Shown: positions 52,231 through 61,311 of the stretch, piece after piece
Position numbering within the stretch: position 1 is the first letter of the stretch
Layout of the letters: each line of letters begins with the position of its first letter
DNA from: an uncultured Roseicyclus sp.
GTDB lineage: Bacteria > Pseudomonadota > Alphaproteobacteria > Rhodobacterales > Rhodobacteraceae
Direction: 5' to 3'
DNA: 64,000 nt
Assembly (NCBI GenBank): GCA_947500415.1
Contig: CANMRT010000002.1
Location: forward strand, 372,001 to 436,000
Notes under the pieces: model-generated
Databases searched by the model: none
What the model saw: the letters and a program-made list of their open reading frames with translations, nothing else
What the model was told of the DNA's origin: nothing
Program-made: the position numbers and the translations under genes

Positions 52231-53175
52231 ATGAACCTACAGCAAGTCCGCACCTTTTGTGCCGTCATGACTTCACCCAGCATGACCGATGCCGCAGCAA
52301 AACTTGGCCGAACGCAACCGGCCGTCAGTGCCTCGCTGAAAGCTTTGGAGGACGTCCTTGGTGTGACCCTTTTCGACCGCGTAGGGCGAAAACTCTCACC
52401 CAGACCCGAGGCGCACTACCTGCTGTCGGAGGCGGAATCGATGCTCGCCCAGTCACGCCGCATCTCCCACACGATGCAAAGCATGGCGTTGGGACAGACA
52501 GGCTCGATGACCGCCGTGGCCATGCCCGGCCCCGCCGCGCTGCTTTTTCCACGCTTTGTGGCGAGCCTGCTGACAGGCACCGAAGGCGTTTCTCTTTCAC
52601 TTTACGCCAGAAGCTCCTCTCAGATCGAGGAACTGGCAAAAGCCCAAAGTATCGACTTCGGCTTTGGCGATGCACCCGCGAGCCAGGACGGCCAAACACT
52701 TTACAATTGCCAGATCATGTCGGGGCAGTGCTTTGTGGTGATGCATCCCGCCAACCCCTTGGCGCAACACGATGCTGTCGAATTGCACGATCTGGACGGG
52801 ATGGCATTGGGCACATTGCAATCAGACCACGCCTTGCGCCGGAAACTGGAAAACCAGATGACGACTGCGGGCCTGTCGCTGAACGTCTTTCTCGAAAGCC
52901 AGACCTTCTTGCCGGTTCTCCAGTTCGTGGAGGCCGGGCTATGCGCTGCAATCGTTGATCCCCTAACGGCCACCCACATCTACGCCACGGGCAAGTCACC
53001 AGAATCCATTCTTGTGAAGCCGATCCAATCGGAGTTCCGGTATCGTTACGGCATCTATTGGCCCCGCTTCCGCGCAATCCCCGCGCTCAGCCAGAGCGTA
53101 CGCCAGAGTTGGGAGGCAGAAGTTTGGCGGCAGCTCATGGAAATCAACGCCATGCCGCGCCGCGAAGACCTGTAG
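52231..53175 (+). CDS. LysR family transcriptional regulator of TAXI-TRAP operon
   Basis: A 314-aa regulator with helix-turn-helix MNLQQVRTFCAVMTSPSMTDAAAKLGRTQPAVSASLKALEDVLG (residues 1-44) and a LysR substrate domain from about residue 90 (MTAVAMPGPAALLFPRFVASL). ATG 52231 is used; the TTG two codons earlier is possible. The divergent arrangement and the 52181-52193 palindrome point to control of the transporter and the DadA-like oxidoreductase. Convergent with the D-cysteine-desulfhydrase-like gene (9 bp). Confidence 0.9.
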   Translation: MNLQQVRTFCAVMTSPSMTDAAAKLGRTQPAVSASLKALEDVLGVTLFDRVGRKLSPRPEAHYLLSEAESMLAQSRRISHTMQSMALGQTGSMTAVAMPGPAALLFPRFVASLLTGTEGVSLSLYARSSSQIEELAKAQSIDFGFGDAPASQDGQTLYNCQIMSGQCFVVMHPANPLAQHDAVELHDLDGMALGTLQSDHALRRKLENQMTTAGLSLNVFLESQTFLPVLQFVEAGLCAAIVDPLTATHIYATGKSPESILVKPIQSEFRYRYGIYWPRFRAIPALSQSVRQSWEAEVWRQLMEINAMPRREDL

Positions 53176-53184
53176 GAAACCCTA

Positions 53185-54171
53185 CTACACCTCCGTCAGC
53201 GCATCCTCATACGCGAACAGCGCCGCTAGCCCACCGGTATGGATGAAACACACCTTACTGCCCGTCGCGATCTCACCGCTTTCCACCAAGGCCGGGATCG
53301 CCGCAAAGCTTTTGGCGGTGTAAACGGGATCCAGCATCAGCCCCTCATGATGCGCCATCAAGCGCATTGCGTGTCGCGACATGGGCCCCAATTGCCCATA
53401 GCCCGGCGCAAGTGCTCCATCCCAAGTAATGACGTCTCCGTCCGAGACTCTTTCAGCACCATCATAGAGCGCGGCCAACCGTTCGGTGATCCGCCCAATG
53501 CGTGGGCACTGCAAATCCGCAGACCGGCGCACGCAAGACCCGATGACCGGCGCATTGCACCCTGCCCCACGCAATCCGGCCAGCAAACCAGTATGTGTCG
53601 ACCCACTGCCCGATGCCGTGACGAAGACGTCGAAGTCATCCTTCTGCGCCAAAATCTCATGGGCCGCATCGACATAGCCAAGCGCGCCCAACGGCGGATG
53701 CCCCTCCGACAGATGAATAATGTATGGATGTTTGCCTTCGGCCTTCAGCTCTTCGGCGCGCGTATGAAGGGCGGCGTCGGCTCCCGCCTCGTCCTCACCT
53801 TCCGGATAATGGATGATCTCAGCCCCCATAAGCCGCGACAGCAGGACGTTTCCGCCGGAGCGATAGGGCGCAGCCTTGCCAGGAACCCGATCCTCAAGCT
53901 GAACGACCACCTCCATCCCCTCGCGCCGGGCAACGGCTGCTGCAAGCCGTGCGAAGTTGGATTGGATCGCGCCTGTGATCAGGATCACATCCGCATTCTC
54001 AGCCTTCGCCGCACCGAAGTAGTATTCCAACTGCCGCGCTTTGTTGCCGCCAAGGGTTGGGCCGGCCAGATCATCGCGCTTGATATGCAGCTCGATCCCA
54101 AGGTGCTCTGACAGCCCCTTGGCGTACTCAAGGGGCGTCGGGCCGGACAATATGGGTAAGCGCGGGTGCAT
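53185..54171 (-). CDS. D-cysteine desulfhydrase / ACC-deaminase family PLP enzyme
   Basis: A 328-aa fold-type II PLP lyase. The Schiff-base Lys is in LGIELHIKRDDLAGPTLGGNKARQLEYYF (GGNKxRQLE), followed by ITGAIQSNFARLAAAVARREGMEVVVQLEDRV, SGGNVLLSRLMGAEI and the Gly-rich VTASGSGSTHTGLLAGL; the C-terminal PVYTAKSFAAIPALV...FIHTGG is typical. Possible reactions are elimination from D-cysteine, L-cysteate (CuyA) or D-serine. The family does not separate them by eye. ATG 54171 begins the conserved HPRLPIL segment. It stands between two transport/catabolic units and may degrade a D-amino acid or a sulfonated amino acid. Confidence 0.82.
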   Translation of the reverse strand: MHPRLPILSGPTPLEYAKGLSEHLGIELHIKRDDLAGPTLGGNKARQLEYYFGAAKAENADVILITGAIQSNFARLAAAVARREGMEVVVQLEDRVPGKAAPYRSGGNVLLSRLMGAEIIHYPEGEDEAGADAALHTRAEELKAEGKHPYIIHLSEGHPPLGALGYVDAAHEILAQKDDFDVFVTASGSGSTHTGLLAGLRGAGCNAPVIGSCVRRSADLQCPRIGRITERLAALYDGAERVSDGDVITWDGALAPGYGQLGPMSRHAMRLMAHHEGLMLDPVYTAKSFAAIPALVESGEIATGSKVCFIHTGGLAALFAYEDALTEV

Positions 54172-54295
54172 CCGGCGATGGTGAGATTTCCGCCATCCCG
54201 ACGCAACACTATTTGTCTGCGTGTAGAAATTGCCCCTGCCCGACACCCCATTGCCGCGCTACTGTTTCACCGAAGGGTGCAAGGGGGGACGCATT

Positions 54296-55108
54296 TTGGC
54301 ACGTAGAATAGCCGTCACAGGTGTGGCCAGTGGCATCGGCGCGGAACTCGCCGCCCTCCTGACCAAGGCCGGAGACTCCGTCATCGGCTTCGATGTGGTT
54401 GAAACCAACGCGAATGTATCGACCTTCATCCCATTAGACCTCAGCGATCCCGCTTCAATCAAAGCCGCAACCGCGCAGGTCAATGGCCCCCTCGACGGCC
54501 TGTGCAACATCGCAGGTCTACCCCCACGCGACGGGCTTGAGGCGTTGATCCTTCAGGTCAATTTCATCGGGACCCGTAACTTTACCGGTCAGATGGTCGA
54601 CAAGCTTTCACCCGGAGCCAGCATTGTGAACATGGCCTCGCGCGCGGGTGCCCAATGGCGCCAGAACCTTAAACAGGTTCTGCAATTAGGGGCGCTCACC
54701 AGTGCGACCGAGGCGGAAACCTTCGTCGCAAGCGAATCCCTCGATGCCGCCCGCGCCTACAACTTGTCGAAAGAAGCCATCATCGCCTGGACCACCGCCC
54801 TGACGGAAGACATGATCGCCCGCGACATCCGCGTGAACTCCATCAGCCCCGGCGCGGTCGCAACCGGCATCCTAGACGACTTCGCGCGTGTGTTCGGCGA
54901 GGTTATGCAGCGAAACGTCACACGCGCAGGCCGCGCAGGCACGCCCCTGGAAGTCGCCCAAATCGCGCAGTTCCTTCTGTCCGACCAATGCGCCTGGCTG
55001 AAAGGCATCGACATCCCCGTCGACGGCGGCATGGGCGGCTTCAACATGTCCGACATGCTGGGATTGGCGGCCATGAAAAGCGCCGATGGCAAAGGGGCCA
55101 GCACATGA
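54296..55108 (+). CDS. Short-chain dehydrogenase/reductase, coniferyl-alcohol/3alpha-HSD-like
   Basis: A 270-aa NAD(P)-dependent alcohol dehydrogenase. The cofactor motif is IAVTGVASGIGAELAALL (TGxxxGIG), the catalytic Ser lies in NMASRAGAQ and the Tyr/Lys in ARAYNLSKEAII (YxxxK), with NSISPGAVATGIL and an IPVDGGM end. The start is TTG 54296: AAGGGGGGA is 6 bases upstream and homologues begin directly at the Rossmann strand. Earlier in-frame codons overlap the divergent gene. It overlaps the next gene by 4 bases (ATGA), so it is coupled to the alkylsulfatase-like protein and could oxidise the alcohol that enzyme releases. Confidence 0.86.
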   Translation: MARRIAVTGVASGIGAELAALLTKAGDSVIGFDVVETNANVSTFIPLDLSDPASIKAATAQVNGPLDGLCNIAGLPPRDGLEALILQVNFIGTRNFTGQMVDKLSPGASIVNMASRAGAQWRQNLKQVLQLGALTSATEAETFVASESLDAARAYNLSKEAIIAWTTALTEDMIARDIRVNSISPGAVATGILDDFARVFGEVMQRNVTRAGRAGTPLEVAQIAQFLLSDQCAWLKGIDIPVDGGMGGFNMSDMLGLAAMKSADGKGAST

Positions 55109-56382
55109 CACCCGAAGACAAACTCCGCACACACAACGCCGAATTCGAAAAACACATCTATGAGCTCGCCCCCGATGTCTACCTGGCCGTGGGCTATGCC
55201 GCGTCCAACGTCGGGCTGATCGTGGGTGACGATGGCCTGACCATCATCGACACCACCGAAAGCACGAGGGCGGCTCAGAATATCCTCGCCGAGTTTCGCA
55301 AGATCTCCGATAAGCCTGTCCGGACCATCATCTACACCCATTCCCACCGCGACCATATATCCGGCGCTACAGTCTTCGCCGACGGCCACGACGTCGAAAT
55401 CATCGCCCACCGCAGCTTTGAAAGCGACCTGATCGGCGCGGCGGACAAACCCGGCCCGCACAAGGCGCTGATGACGCGAACCATCCGCCAATTCGGCATC
55501 GGGCTTGAGTTCGGGACAGAGCGGATCAACTTAGGGCTCGGCCCCGGCGACCGTCCGATGGAGGGGATGGGCCAGGGCCATATCCCCCCCAGCCTCCTGA
55601 TCGATGCTGACGCCGAAACCCTGGCGCGCAGTGGGGTTGAGATGGTGTTCCACTTCGCCCCCGGCGAATGTGCCGACACGATGGGTGTTTATCTTTCCGC
55701 CACCGGCGTGCTGTTCTCCGGCGACAATTTCTACGCCAGTTTCCCGAACCTCTACGCCATTCGCGGCACGCCTTATCGCGACTTTGAGGCATGGGCGGAC
55801 AGTCTGACCCTCTTCGCAAAACTGGCGCCCACCGTCCTGGCCCCCGGCCATTCCCGGCCCTTGTTCGGGGCTGAGACCATCGCGACCGCCCTTGCCGACT
55901 ACGAAGAGGCGATCCGTTTCATCATCTCAAAAACCGCCGAAGGCATGAACGCAGGCCTAACGCCGGACGAATTGGTGGGTTACGTCACCCTGCCCGACCA
56001 CCTGCGCGACAAGCCCTACCTTCAGGAATACTACGGAACCGTCGAATGGGCGGTGCGGGCCTATTTTGCAGGCACGATGGGGTGGTTCGACGGCGACGCC
56101 GCGACCCTGTTTCCACTGCCACCGAAAGAAGAGGCCGAAAAGTTTGCGGCACTCGTAGGCGGAGTAGAGACGCTCGCGCGGGCTGCCTCGGATGCATTGA
56201 ACGCAGACGAAACCCAATGGGCGCTAGAGCTTGCCAGTCGTGTCCTGCGGCTCGATGCAACCCACTCGAAAGCGCGCGAAACCCGCATCAAAGCCATGCG
56301 CGCACTTGCGGTCGAACAAGAGAACGCCTGCGCCCGGAACTACTTTCTGCTTTCTGCCCGGCAGGAGGAAACAGAGGTCTAG
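55105..56382 (+). CDS. Metallo-beta-lactamase-fold alkylsulfatase-like hydrolase
   Basis: A 425-aa Zn-dependent hydrolase of the SdsA1/YjcS (BDS1) group. The metal-binding motif THSHRDHISGA (HxHxDH) is present, with FHFAPGECADTMGVYLSATGVLFSGDN and LAPGHSRPLFG providing further ligands. The C-terminal half contains an alkylsulfatase dimerisation-type domain (EAIRFIISKTAEGMNAG ... YYGTVEWAVRAYFAGTMGWFDGDAATLFPLP). No signal peptide is visible, so the enzyme is cytoplasmic, unlike secreted SdsA1. It shares an operon with the SDR: cleavage of an alkyl (sec- or primary) sulfate would give an alcohol for the SDR. The substrate is inferred. Confidence 0.83.
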   Translation: MTPEDKLRTHNAEFEKHIYELAPDVYLAVGYAASNVGLIVGDDGLTIIDTTESTRAAQNILAEFRKISDKPVRTIIYTHSHRDHISGATVFADGHDVEIIAHRSFESDLIGAADKPGPHKALMTRTIRQFGIGLEFGTERINLGLGPGDRPMEGMGQGHIPPSLLIDADAETLARSGVEMVFHFAPGECADTMGVYLSATGVLFSGDNFYASFPNLYAIRGTPYRDFEAWADSLTLFAKLAPTVLAPGHSRPLFGAETIATALADYEEAIRFIISKTAEGMNAGLTPDELVGYVTLPDHLRDKPYLQEYYGTVEWAVRAYFAGTMGWFDGDAATLFPLPPKEEAEKFAALVGGVETLARAASDALNADETQWALELASRVLRLDATHSKARETRIKAMRALAVEQENACARNYFLLSARQEETEV

Positions 56383-56399
56383 CCCCCACACAGCGCCCA

Positions 56400-56436
56400 A
56401 AAGAAAACGCCCGGCAGGATATTTTCCCACCGGACG
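56400..56436 (-). terminator. Putative intrinsic terminator of the second TAXI-TRAP operon
   Basis: Reading leftward, CGTCCGG (56430-56436) and CCGGGCG (56408-56414) can pair with one G-U wobble, followed by TTTTCTTTT. It ends the operon about 20 bp after the TAXI stop codon. Confidence 0.45.
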
Positions 56437-56457
56437 CCAATACCAAAAGCCCGCGGC

Positions 56458-57432
56458 CTACTCGATAACGCCCGCTTCACGGTAATACCGCTCAGCGCCG
56501 GGATGTAGTTGCGCCATGCCCCGCTGAGTTGCCGCGAACTCAATGTCCAGCGCTTCTGCCCAGGGAGCATCTGACGTGACCTGATCGATGTTCTCCCAGA
56601 ATGCGCGCGTGATCTGATAGATCATCTCCTCATCGAGATCGGCGCGCACCATGATGCCGACTGATGTGTCAAACGACATGACTGTGTCTTCGTTCAACTG
56701 GTTTTCATAAAGCCCCGCAGGCACTTCGGCGCGGTAACGGAACGCACCAAGGAACTCTTCCACCTCAGCGTGGTCATGCCCCTCCGGCCCAAGAAAACGA
56801 ACAGTCTCAGTCTCGGTAAACTGCAGGAACTGCTGACACGGATCGAGGCAACCGTTGGTGTACATGTCGATGGTGCCATCCAGGAACGCCTGGAACCCGG
56901 TCTGCCAATTCGCAGTGATCGCCTCATAATCCTCACCCGCAACCAAGCCGGTTGTGGCCTCGATCCAGCCCCGCGCCGCATTGAACGCGCCACCGCCCTG
57001 GGGCCCAAGGAACACCGTCGCCCCCTCGATATCGTCCAGCAGTTCGATGTCGCTGTCACCACGCACGGCGAAGTGGTATTGTCCGTAGGGGAACCACATC
57101 AAAAGCCGCACGTTTTCAGAGGCTTCGGCGGCGTCCGCTTCATTCTGGTACATCGCCACGCCGCGCGACATAAGGTTGTAGATCACGGGCGAGGACATCG
57201 CCATTTCAAGGTTGCCACGTCCAACTTCCAACTGATGCAACGTCGCGGCACCGCCGGCGGCCACCTCAATCGTGGTCCCGTCGAGGTTGTCATTCACCAC
57301 GTTGGCGAACGTTGCCATCGTGATGGCAGCCCCCAGACTTGGGGCGATGGTCGCCATGCGCAGTGTGTCCTCTGCCGCCACCGGCGTCGCCAGCAGCAAG
57401 GCCGCCGCTGCGGGTCCAATCATGTGTTTCAT
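56458..57432 (-). CDS. TAXI family TRAP transporter substrate-binding protein, second
   Basis: A 324-aa periplasmic receptor. The signal peptide (about 1-20, ending VAA) precedes EDTLRMATIAPSLGAAITMATFANVVND; VEVAAGGAATLHQLEVGRGNLEMAMSSP-like and GPQGGGAFNAARGWIEATTGL follow, with the family ending AQLHPGAERYYREAGVIE. It shares only its general fold with the other TAXI protein of the window, so the ligand is probably different. Its ATG directly abuts the stop of the TRAP permease (TGA|ATG). Last gene of the operon. Confidence 0.9.
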   Translation of the reverse strand: MKHMIGPAAAALLLATPVAAEDTLRMATIAPSLGAAITMATFANVVNDNLDGTTIEVAAGGAATLHQLEVGRGNLEMAMSSPVIYNLMSRGVAMYQNEADAAEASENVRLLMWFPYGQYHFAVRGDSDIELLDDIEGATVFLGPQGGGAFNAARGWIEATTGLVAGEDYEAITANWQTGFQAFLDGTIDMYTNGCLDPCQQFLQFTETETVRFLGPEGHDHAEVEEFLGAFRYRAEVPAGLYENQLNEDTVMSFDTSVGIMVRADLDEEMIYQITRAFWENIDQVTSDAPWAEALDIEFAATQRGMAQLHPGAERYYREAGVIE

Positions 57433-59550
57433 TCAAACTCTCCCTTCGTTGTTATCACCCGCTTGGCCAATGGCTGCGGTTTTTGTCGTCCATCTATGCA
57501 CACCAACCAGCACAATCCCAAGAACAAGTGCTGGACCGGCAATCACCATGTTCGGCAATAGGGCCGCCACCCCTACGACTGCACGCGCCACCCTTTCGAC
57601 CAGCGACAGGGGCCCACGCTCATGTCCGGCCAAGGCCGATGACAACAGCCAAGCCGCTAGCGCGAAAGCCACGATGATCCAGCCAAACGCGAACCACGTG
57701 ATCTCCGCCGGATCGATCATGGCGGACGAGCGTGAGACCTCGCCCCCGAACCAGACAAACGCGACTTGCAACTTGTACAGAACCGCCGGGTGGAAGGCGA
57801 AAACGAAGGGGATCAGGAACCCTGCCAACCCGATTTTCGCCGCCGCAAAGCCCGTTCGGATCGGGTCCGCCTGCGCAATCGGCGCTGCCGCAAAGGCCGC
57901 CAGCGCGACAGGCGGCGTGACGGTCGACATGACCGCAAAGAACACCACGAACAGGTGCAACGTCAGCTCAGGAATACCAACGGCCTCAATGCCTGAGCTG
58001 AGCGCAATGACGATGATGAAATACGTCGCCCCCGGTGGCAGGCCCATCCCCAACACAATCGACCCGAGCGCGACAACGATCAGCACAAGCAGCAACGGCC
58101 CATCGGCCAACTGCGCTAGCAGAAGCGATAAACGCCCCGCGAAGCCGGACAATTGGATCAGCCCCACGATCAACCCGATGGTCGCCACGATCACGATGAT
58201 GGAGGCTGACATCCGCCCCGCGTCCACAAACGCCTTCCAGATCTTCGACCGATTACGGAACTCCGGGAACAAAGCTAAAGCCGTGATAACCGCCGCAAGG
58301 AACCCGTAGAAGCCCGCCTTCGGCACAGACGGCTGGATGAACAAGAACGTGGAAAGCACGCCCAATGGCACGATGAACACCAGACACTGTCGATATTCGC
58401 GCGCGTTCAGCGGCGGGCGCTCCGCCATCGGCAAGGCCCCGATGCCCGCGCGCCGCGCCTCTAGATAAACGGCCATGAAGGTGCCCATGTAGTAGAAGAG
58501 CGCGGGCAATATCGCGGCCACCACGATGTAGCGGTACTCCAACCCAATCTGCCCCGCCACGAAAAAGGCCACGACCCCCATCACCGGCGGCATCACCTGC
58601 CCACCGGTTGACGCCGCGGCCTCTACACCGCCCGCAAACGCCGGACGGAACCCGGCCTTCTTAATGACCGGAATTGTCATGACCCCGGTGGACACAACGT
58701 TCGAAATCGCCGCCCCGGACAAGGTGCCAAACAGCGCCGATGACGCCACGGAGGCATGGGCCGCCCCGCCGATGAACCCGCCCGTCAGCCGGTTGGCGAT
58801 TTTCATCAATAGCCCCCCCGCGCCTGAGCCCATAAGCACGGCCCCAAAGACGATAAAGATCAGGACATTGCCCGCCACCACCTGCAACGGCTGGCCAAAC
58901 ATGCCCCCGGTCTGCGCCCAAAAATTCTGCACCATGGCCCGCAGATTCTGATCAAACGGCGCGTCTGAGCCCGCGAATATTCCCGCCCAAGACGGCAGAT
59001 CACCCCGCACGAACAGGTAGACCACCCAGAACAGGCAAAACCCGGCGATGAACGCGCCGAACATGCGCCACGTCAAATACAGCGCCACACCGGCAGCCAG
59101 CGGAAACATCACGTAATCGATGGGATCGGCAGATGGCAGCAACCCCGCATCGGTGGCAAAAATACCTGCGATCCAGACCACCAGGGTCGCCCCGGTCAGC
59201 AGCGCCAAAAGCCAGTTCAGCCAACGCAACGCAGGCGCGTCATGGGCCGTCAACGCGCTGATCACCAAGCCGAACAAGATCGGCAGCCCAAGGATCAGAC
59301 CGGTGGGTTGCAGCACATTGCGCTCCACCACACGCCAGCTTGCGCCCAACCAATGGTCCCTAATCAACGACCGCTGCTCCCGACGGGACAGCTCTTCAAA
59401 CCCCTGCGTGGTGCTCTCGATAAACCAGCGCACGAAATCGCTGATCGGCCCACCTGCGGCATAGAACAGAATGACCAGCGCAAAGAGAAAACAAAGGGCA
59501 TCAGCGGCCCGTTTCTCCAATCGGATGGGATCAGCGCTCGCCGTCTGCAT
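57433..59550 (-). CDS. TRAP transporter fused permease, second TAXI type
   Basis: A 705-aa inner-membrane protein with fused 4TM/12TM permeases, as in TAXI-TRAP systems. Landmarks are SSALFGTLSGAAISNVVSTGVMTIPVIKKAGF, GGVEAAASTGGQVMPPVMGVVAFFVAG and GMGLPPGATYFIIVIALSSGIEAVGI. Additional C-terminal helices are present (last about 100 residues). It overlaps the sulfatase stop by 20 bases and is followed at zero distance by its binding protein. Confidence 0.91.
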   Translation of the reverse strand: MQTASADPIRLEKRAADALCFLFALVILFYAAGGPISDFVRWFIESTTQGFEELSRREQRSLIRDHWLGASWRVVERNVLQPTGLILGLPILFGLVISALTAHDAPALRWLNWLLALLTGATLVVWIAGIFATDAGLLPSADPIDYVMFPLAAGVALYLTWRMFGAFIAGFCLFWVVYLFVRGDLPSWAGIFAGSDAPFDQNLRAMVQNFWAQTGGMFGQPLQVVAGNVLIFIVFGAVLMGSGAGGLLMKIANRLTGGFIGGAAHASVASSALFGTLSGAAISNVVSTGVMTIPVIKKAGFRPAFAGGVEAAASTGGQVMPPVMGVVAFFVAGQIGLEYRYIVVAAILPALFYYMGTFMAVYLEARRAGIGALPMAERPPLNAREYRQCLVFIVPLGVLSTFLFIQPSVPKAGFYGFLAAVITALALFPEFRNRSKIWKAFVDAGRMSASIIVIVATIGLIVGLIQLSGFAGRLSLLLAQLADGPLLLVLIVVALGSIVLGMGLPPGATYFIIVIALSSGIEAVGIPELTLHLFVVFFAVMSTVTPPVALAAFAAAPIAQADPIRTGFAAAKIGLAGFLIPFVFAFHPAVLYKLQVAFVWFGGEVSRSSAMIDPAEITWFAFGWIIVAFALAAWLLSSALAGHERGPLSLVERVARAVVGVAALLPNMVIAGPALVLGIVLVGVHRWTTKTAAIGQAGDNNEGRV

Positions 59551-61198
59551 CCTGCCCTTCCGCTCCCAGATGGTTCTGCGATACTGCGCGCCGGTATTTC
59601 TCGGTCAGTTCAGGCGGCGCTTCCGAGCCGTCCTTCAGGAACGGCATAATCCCCCGCCGCATCGACCGCCCGCGCATCCCCGCGATATCCGCCTCCGAGC
59701 GTGTGACCCGCTGCGCCATGCGACGACCCCATTGGGCCAACTTGTCATAGAGCCCCGCGATCTCATCCGCGTGGCTATCGCCCTTGGCCAGGTCAAAGAA
59801 CTCGTCCGGGTCGCTTTCCAGATCGAACATCATCGGGCGCAAACCGCCCTCCGCGTGCATCATCTTGTAGCGCCCGTCGAAAATCATGAAGAGCCGCGCA
59901 TCGCGGTTCGCAACCCCAACAGCATCCTGCATTGGCGTGACGGAATAATCGTATTCGCTGACCACATACTCCCGCCACTCCGGCACCTCGCCGTGGAGCC
60001 AGGGGATCAGGCTGCGGCCTTCCAGAATGTGATCCGCAACCTTTCCGCCCGCTGCCTCCACAAAGGTCGGAGCAAGGTCGATGGACTCGACAAGGGCGTC
60101 ACAGGTCGTGCCGCGCGTGGCATCGGCCTCCGATCTCGGATCGTAGATAATCATCGGGATTTTGACCGAAGGGTCGTGGAACAAATCCTTCTCCCCCAGC
60201 CAGTGATCGCCAAGGTAGTCCCCGTGGTCCGAGGTCAGGACAATCATCGTGTCCTTAATCTCTCCGGTCTCCTCCAACCGGTCCAGAATGCGCCCCAACT
60301 GATCGTCGCATTGCTTTATCAGACCCATGTAGGCCGGGATGACCTTTTGTCGGACCTCTTCCTGCTGGAAGGCCTGCGCGATCTTGTTGCCCATGTAGGC
60401 GGCATAGACCGGTTGCGGATCTTCCCGCTCCTCTTCCGACCTCGTGGCCGCAGGCACGTGATTGGCCCCATACATGTCGTGATACGGCGCGGGCACGATA
60501 TAGGGCCAATGCGGCTTGATGTAGGAGACATGGGCACACCATGGCCCCTTCGCCTCCTCCATGAACCGCAAAGTCTCGCTCGTCAGCCACGGCGTTTCGC
60601 TGTCTTCTTCACGGATGTTCGCGGGCTGGTCGGCGTTGTCGAACATCCAGCCACTTTTCATATGCCCGTCTTCGACACCCGCATTGGCATAGTCCGACCA
60701 TGGGTTGTCGCTGTCGTAGCCTTTCGACTTTAAGTATTCATTGTAGGGGCTTCTTTTCTCGTCATAAAATCCGTCTGGCCCGTGCCCCCAAAGCCCGTCA
60801 TCCCGTGCCCAGGCATCAAACCCACATTCCGCCTGCCGCGCACCGATCACGCTGTCGGCGCTCAACCCAAGCCGCGCCATCCCTTCGGCATCCGCCTTCA
60901 TATGCGTCTTGCCAAGCAGCCAGCAATCCATACCCGCAGCCCGCAGGTGGTCGCCCATCGTGTGCTCGCCCACCCGCAGTGGAAAGCCGTTCCACGCCGC
61001 CCCGTGTGACGACACATAACGCCCGGTGTAGAAACTCATCCGGCTGGCACCACAGACGGGTGACTGGCAATAGGCCTGCGTAAACCGCACACCCATCGCG
61101 GCGACGCGGTCGAAATTCGGCGTGTGCAAATGCGGATGCCCGGCGCAGGACAGATAGTCGAAGCGCAATTGGTCATACATGATGAACAGGATATTCAT
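59531..61198 (-). CDS. Formylglycine-dependent sulfatase or phosphonate/phosphate monoester hydrolase
   Basis: A 555-aa alkaline-phosphatase-superfamily enzyme. The metal-binding start MNILFIMYDQLRFDYLSC and the activation motif VCGASRMSFYTGRY (Cys49-Gly-Ala-Ser-Arg53, the site of formylglycine formation) are intact, as are the His region TSDHGDYLGDH and the C-terminal metal/His region. No signal peptide is seen, so it is cytoplasmic. Sulfatases and phosphonate monoester hydrolases share these motifs and are not separable here. ATG 61198 begins the conserved strand. It is co-directional with, and overlaps, the second TAXI-TRAP, so it likely cleaves the imported sulfate (or related) ester. Confidence 0.84.
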   Translation of the reverse strand: MNILFIMYDQLRFDYLSCAGHPHLHTPNFDRVAAMGVRFTQAYCQSPVCGASRMSFYTGRYVSSHGAAWNGFPLRVGEHTMGDHLRAAGMDCWLLGKTHMKADAEGMARLGLSADSVIGARQAECGFDAWARDDGLWGHGPDGFYDEKRSPYNEYLKSKGYDSDNPWSDYANAGVEDGHMKSGWMFDNADQPANIREEDSETPWLTSETLRFMEEAKGPWCAHVSYIKPHWPYIVPAPYHDMYGANHVPAATRSEEEREDPQPVYAAYMGNKIAQAFQQEEVRQKVIPAYMGLIKQCDDQLGRILDRLEETGEIKDTMIVLTSDHGDYLGDHWLGEKDLFHDPSVKIPMIIYDPRSEADATRGTTCDALVESIDLAPTFVEAAGGKVADHILEGRSLIPWLHGEVPEWREYVVSEYDYSVTPMQDAVGVANRDARLFMIFDGRYKMMHAEGGLRPMMFDLESDPDEFFDLAKGDSHADEIAGLYDKLAQWGRRMAQRVTRSEADIAGMRGRSMRRGIMPFLKDGSEAPPELTEKYRRAVSQNHLGAEGQDADGER

Positions 61199-61311
61199 CC
61201 CGAAGCCGCCCTCCCCAGTTCGTCTCCACCTCACACCACCCTAGGCAATTGAGGTCATTGCGCAAACCAAATGTCTGACGTGCCGAACCGAGGAATAGTG
61301 AGCGTCCTGAG

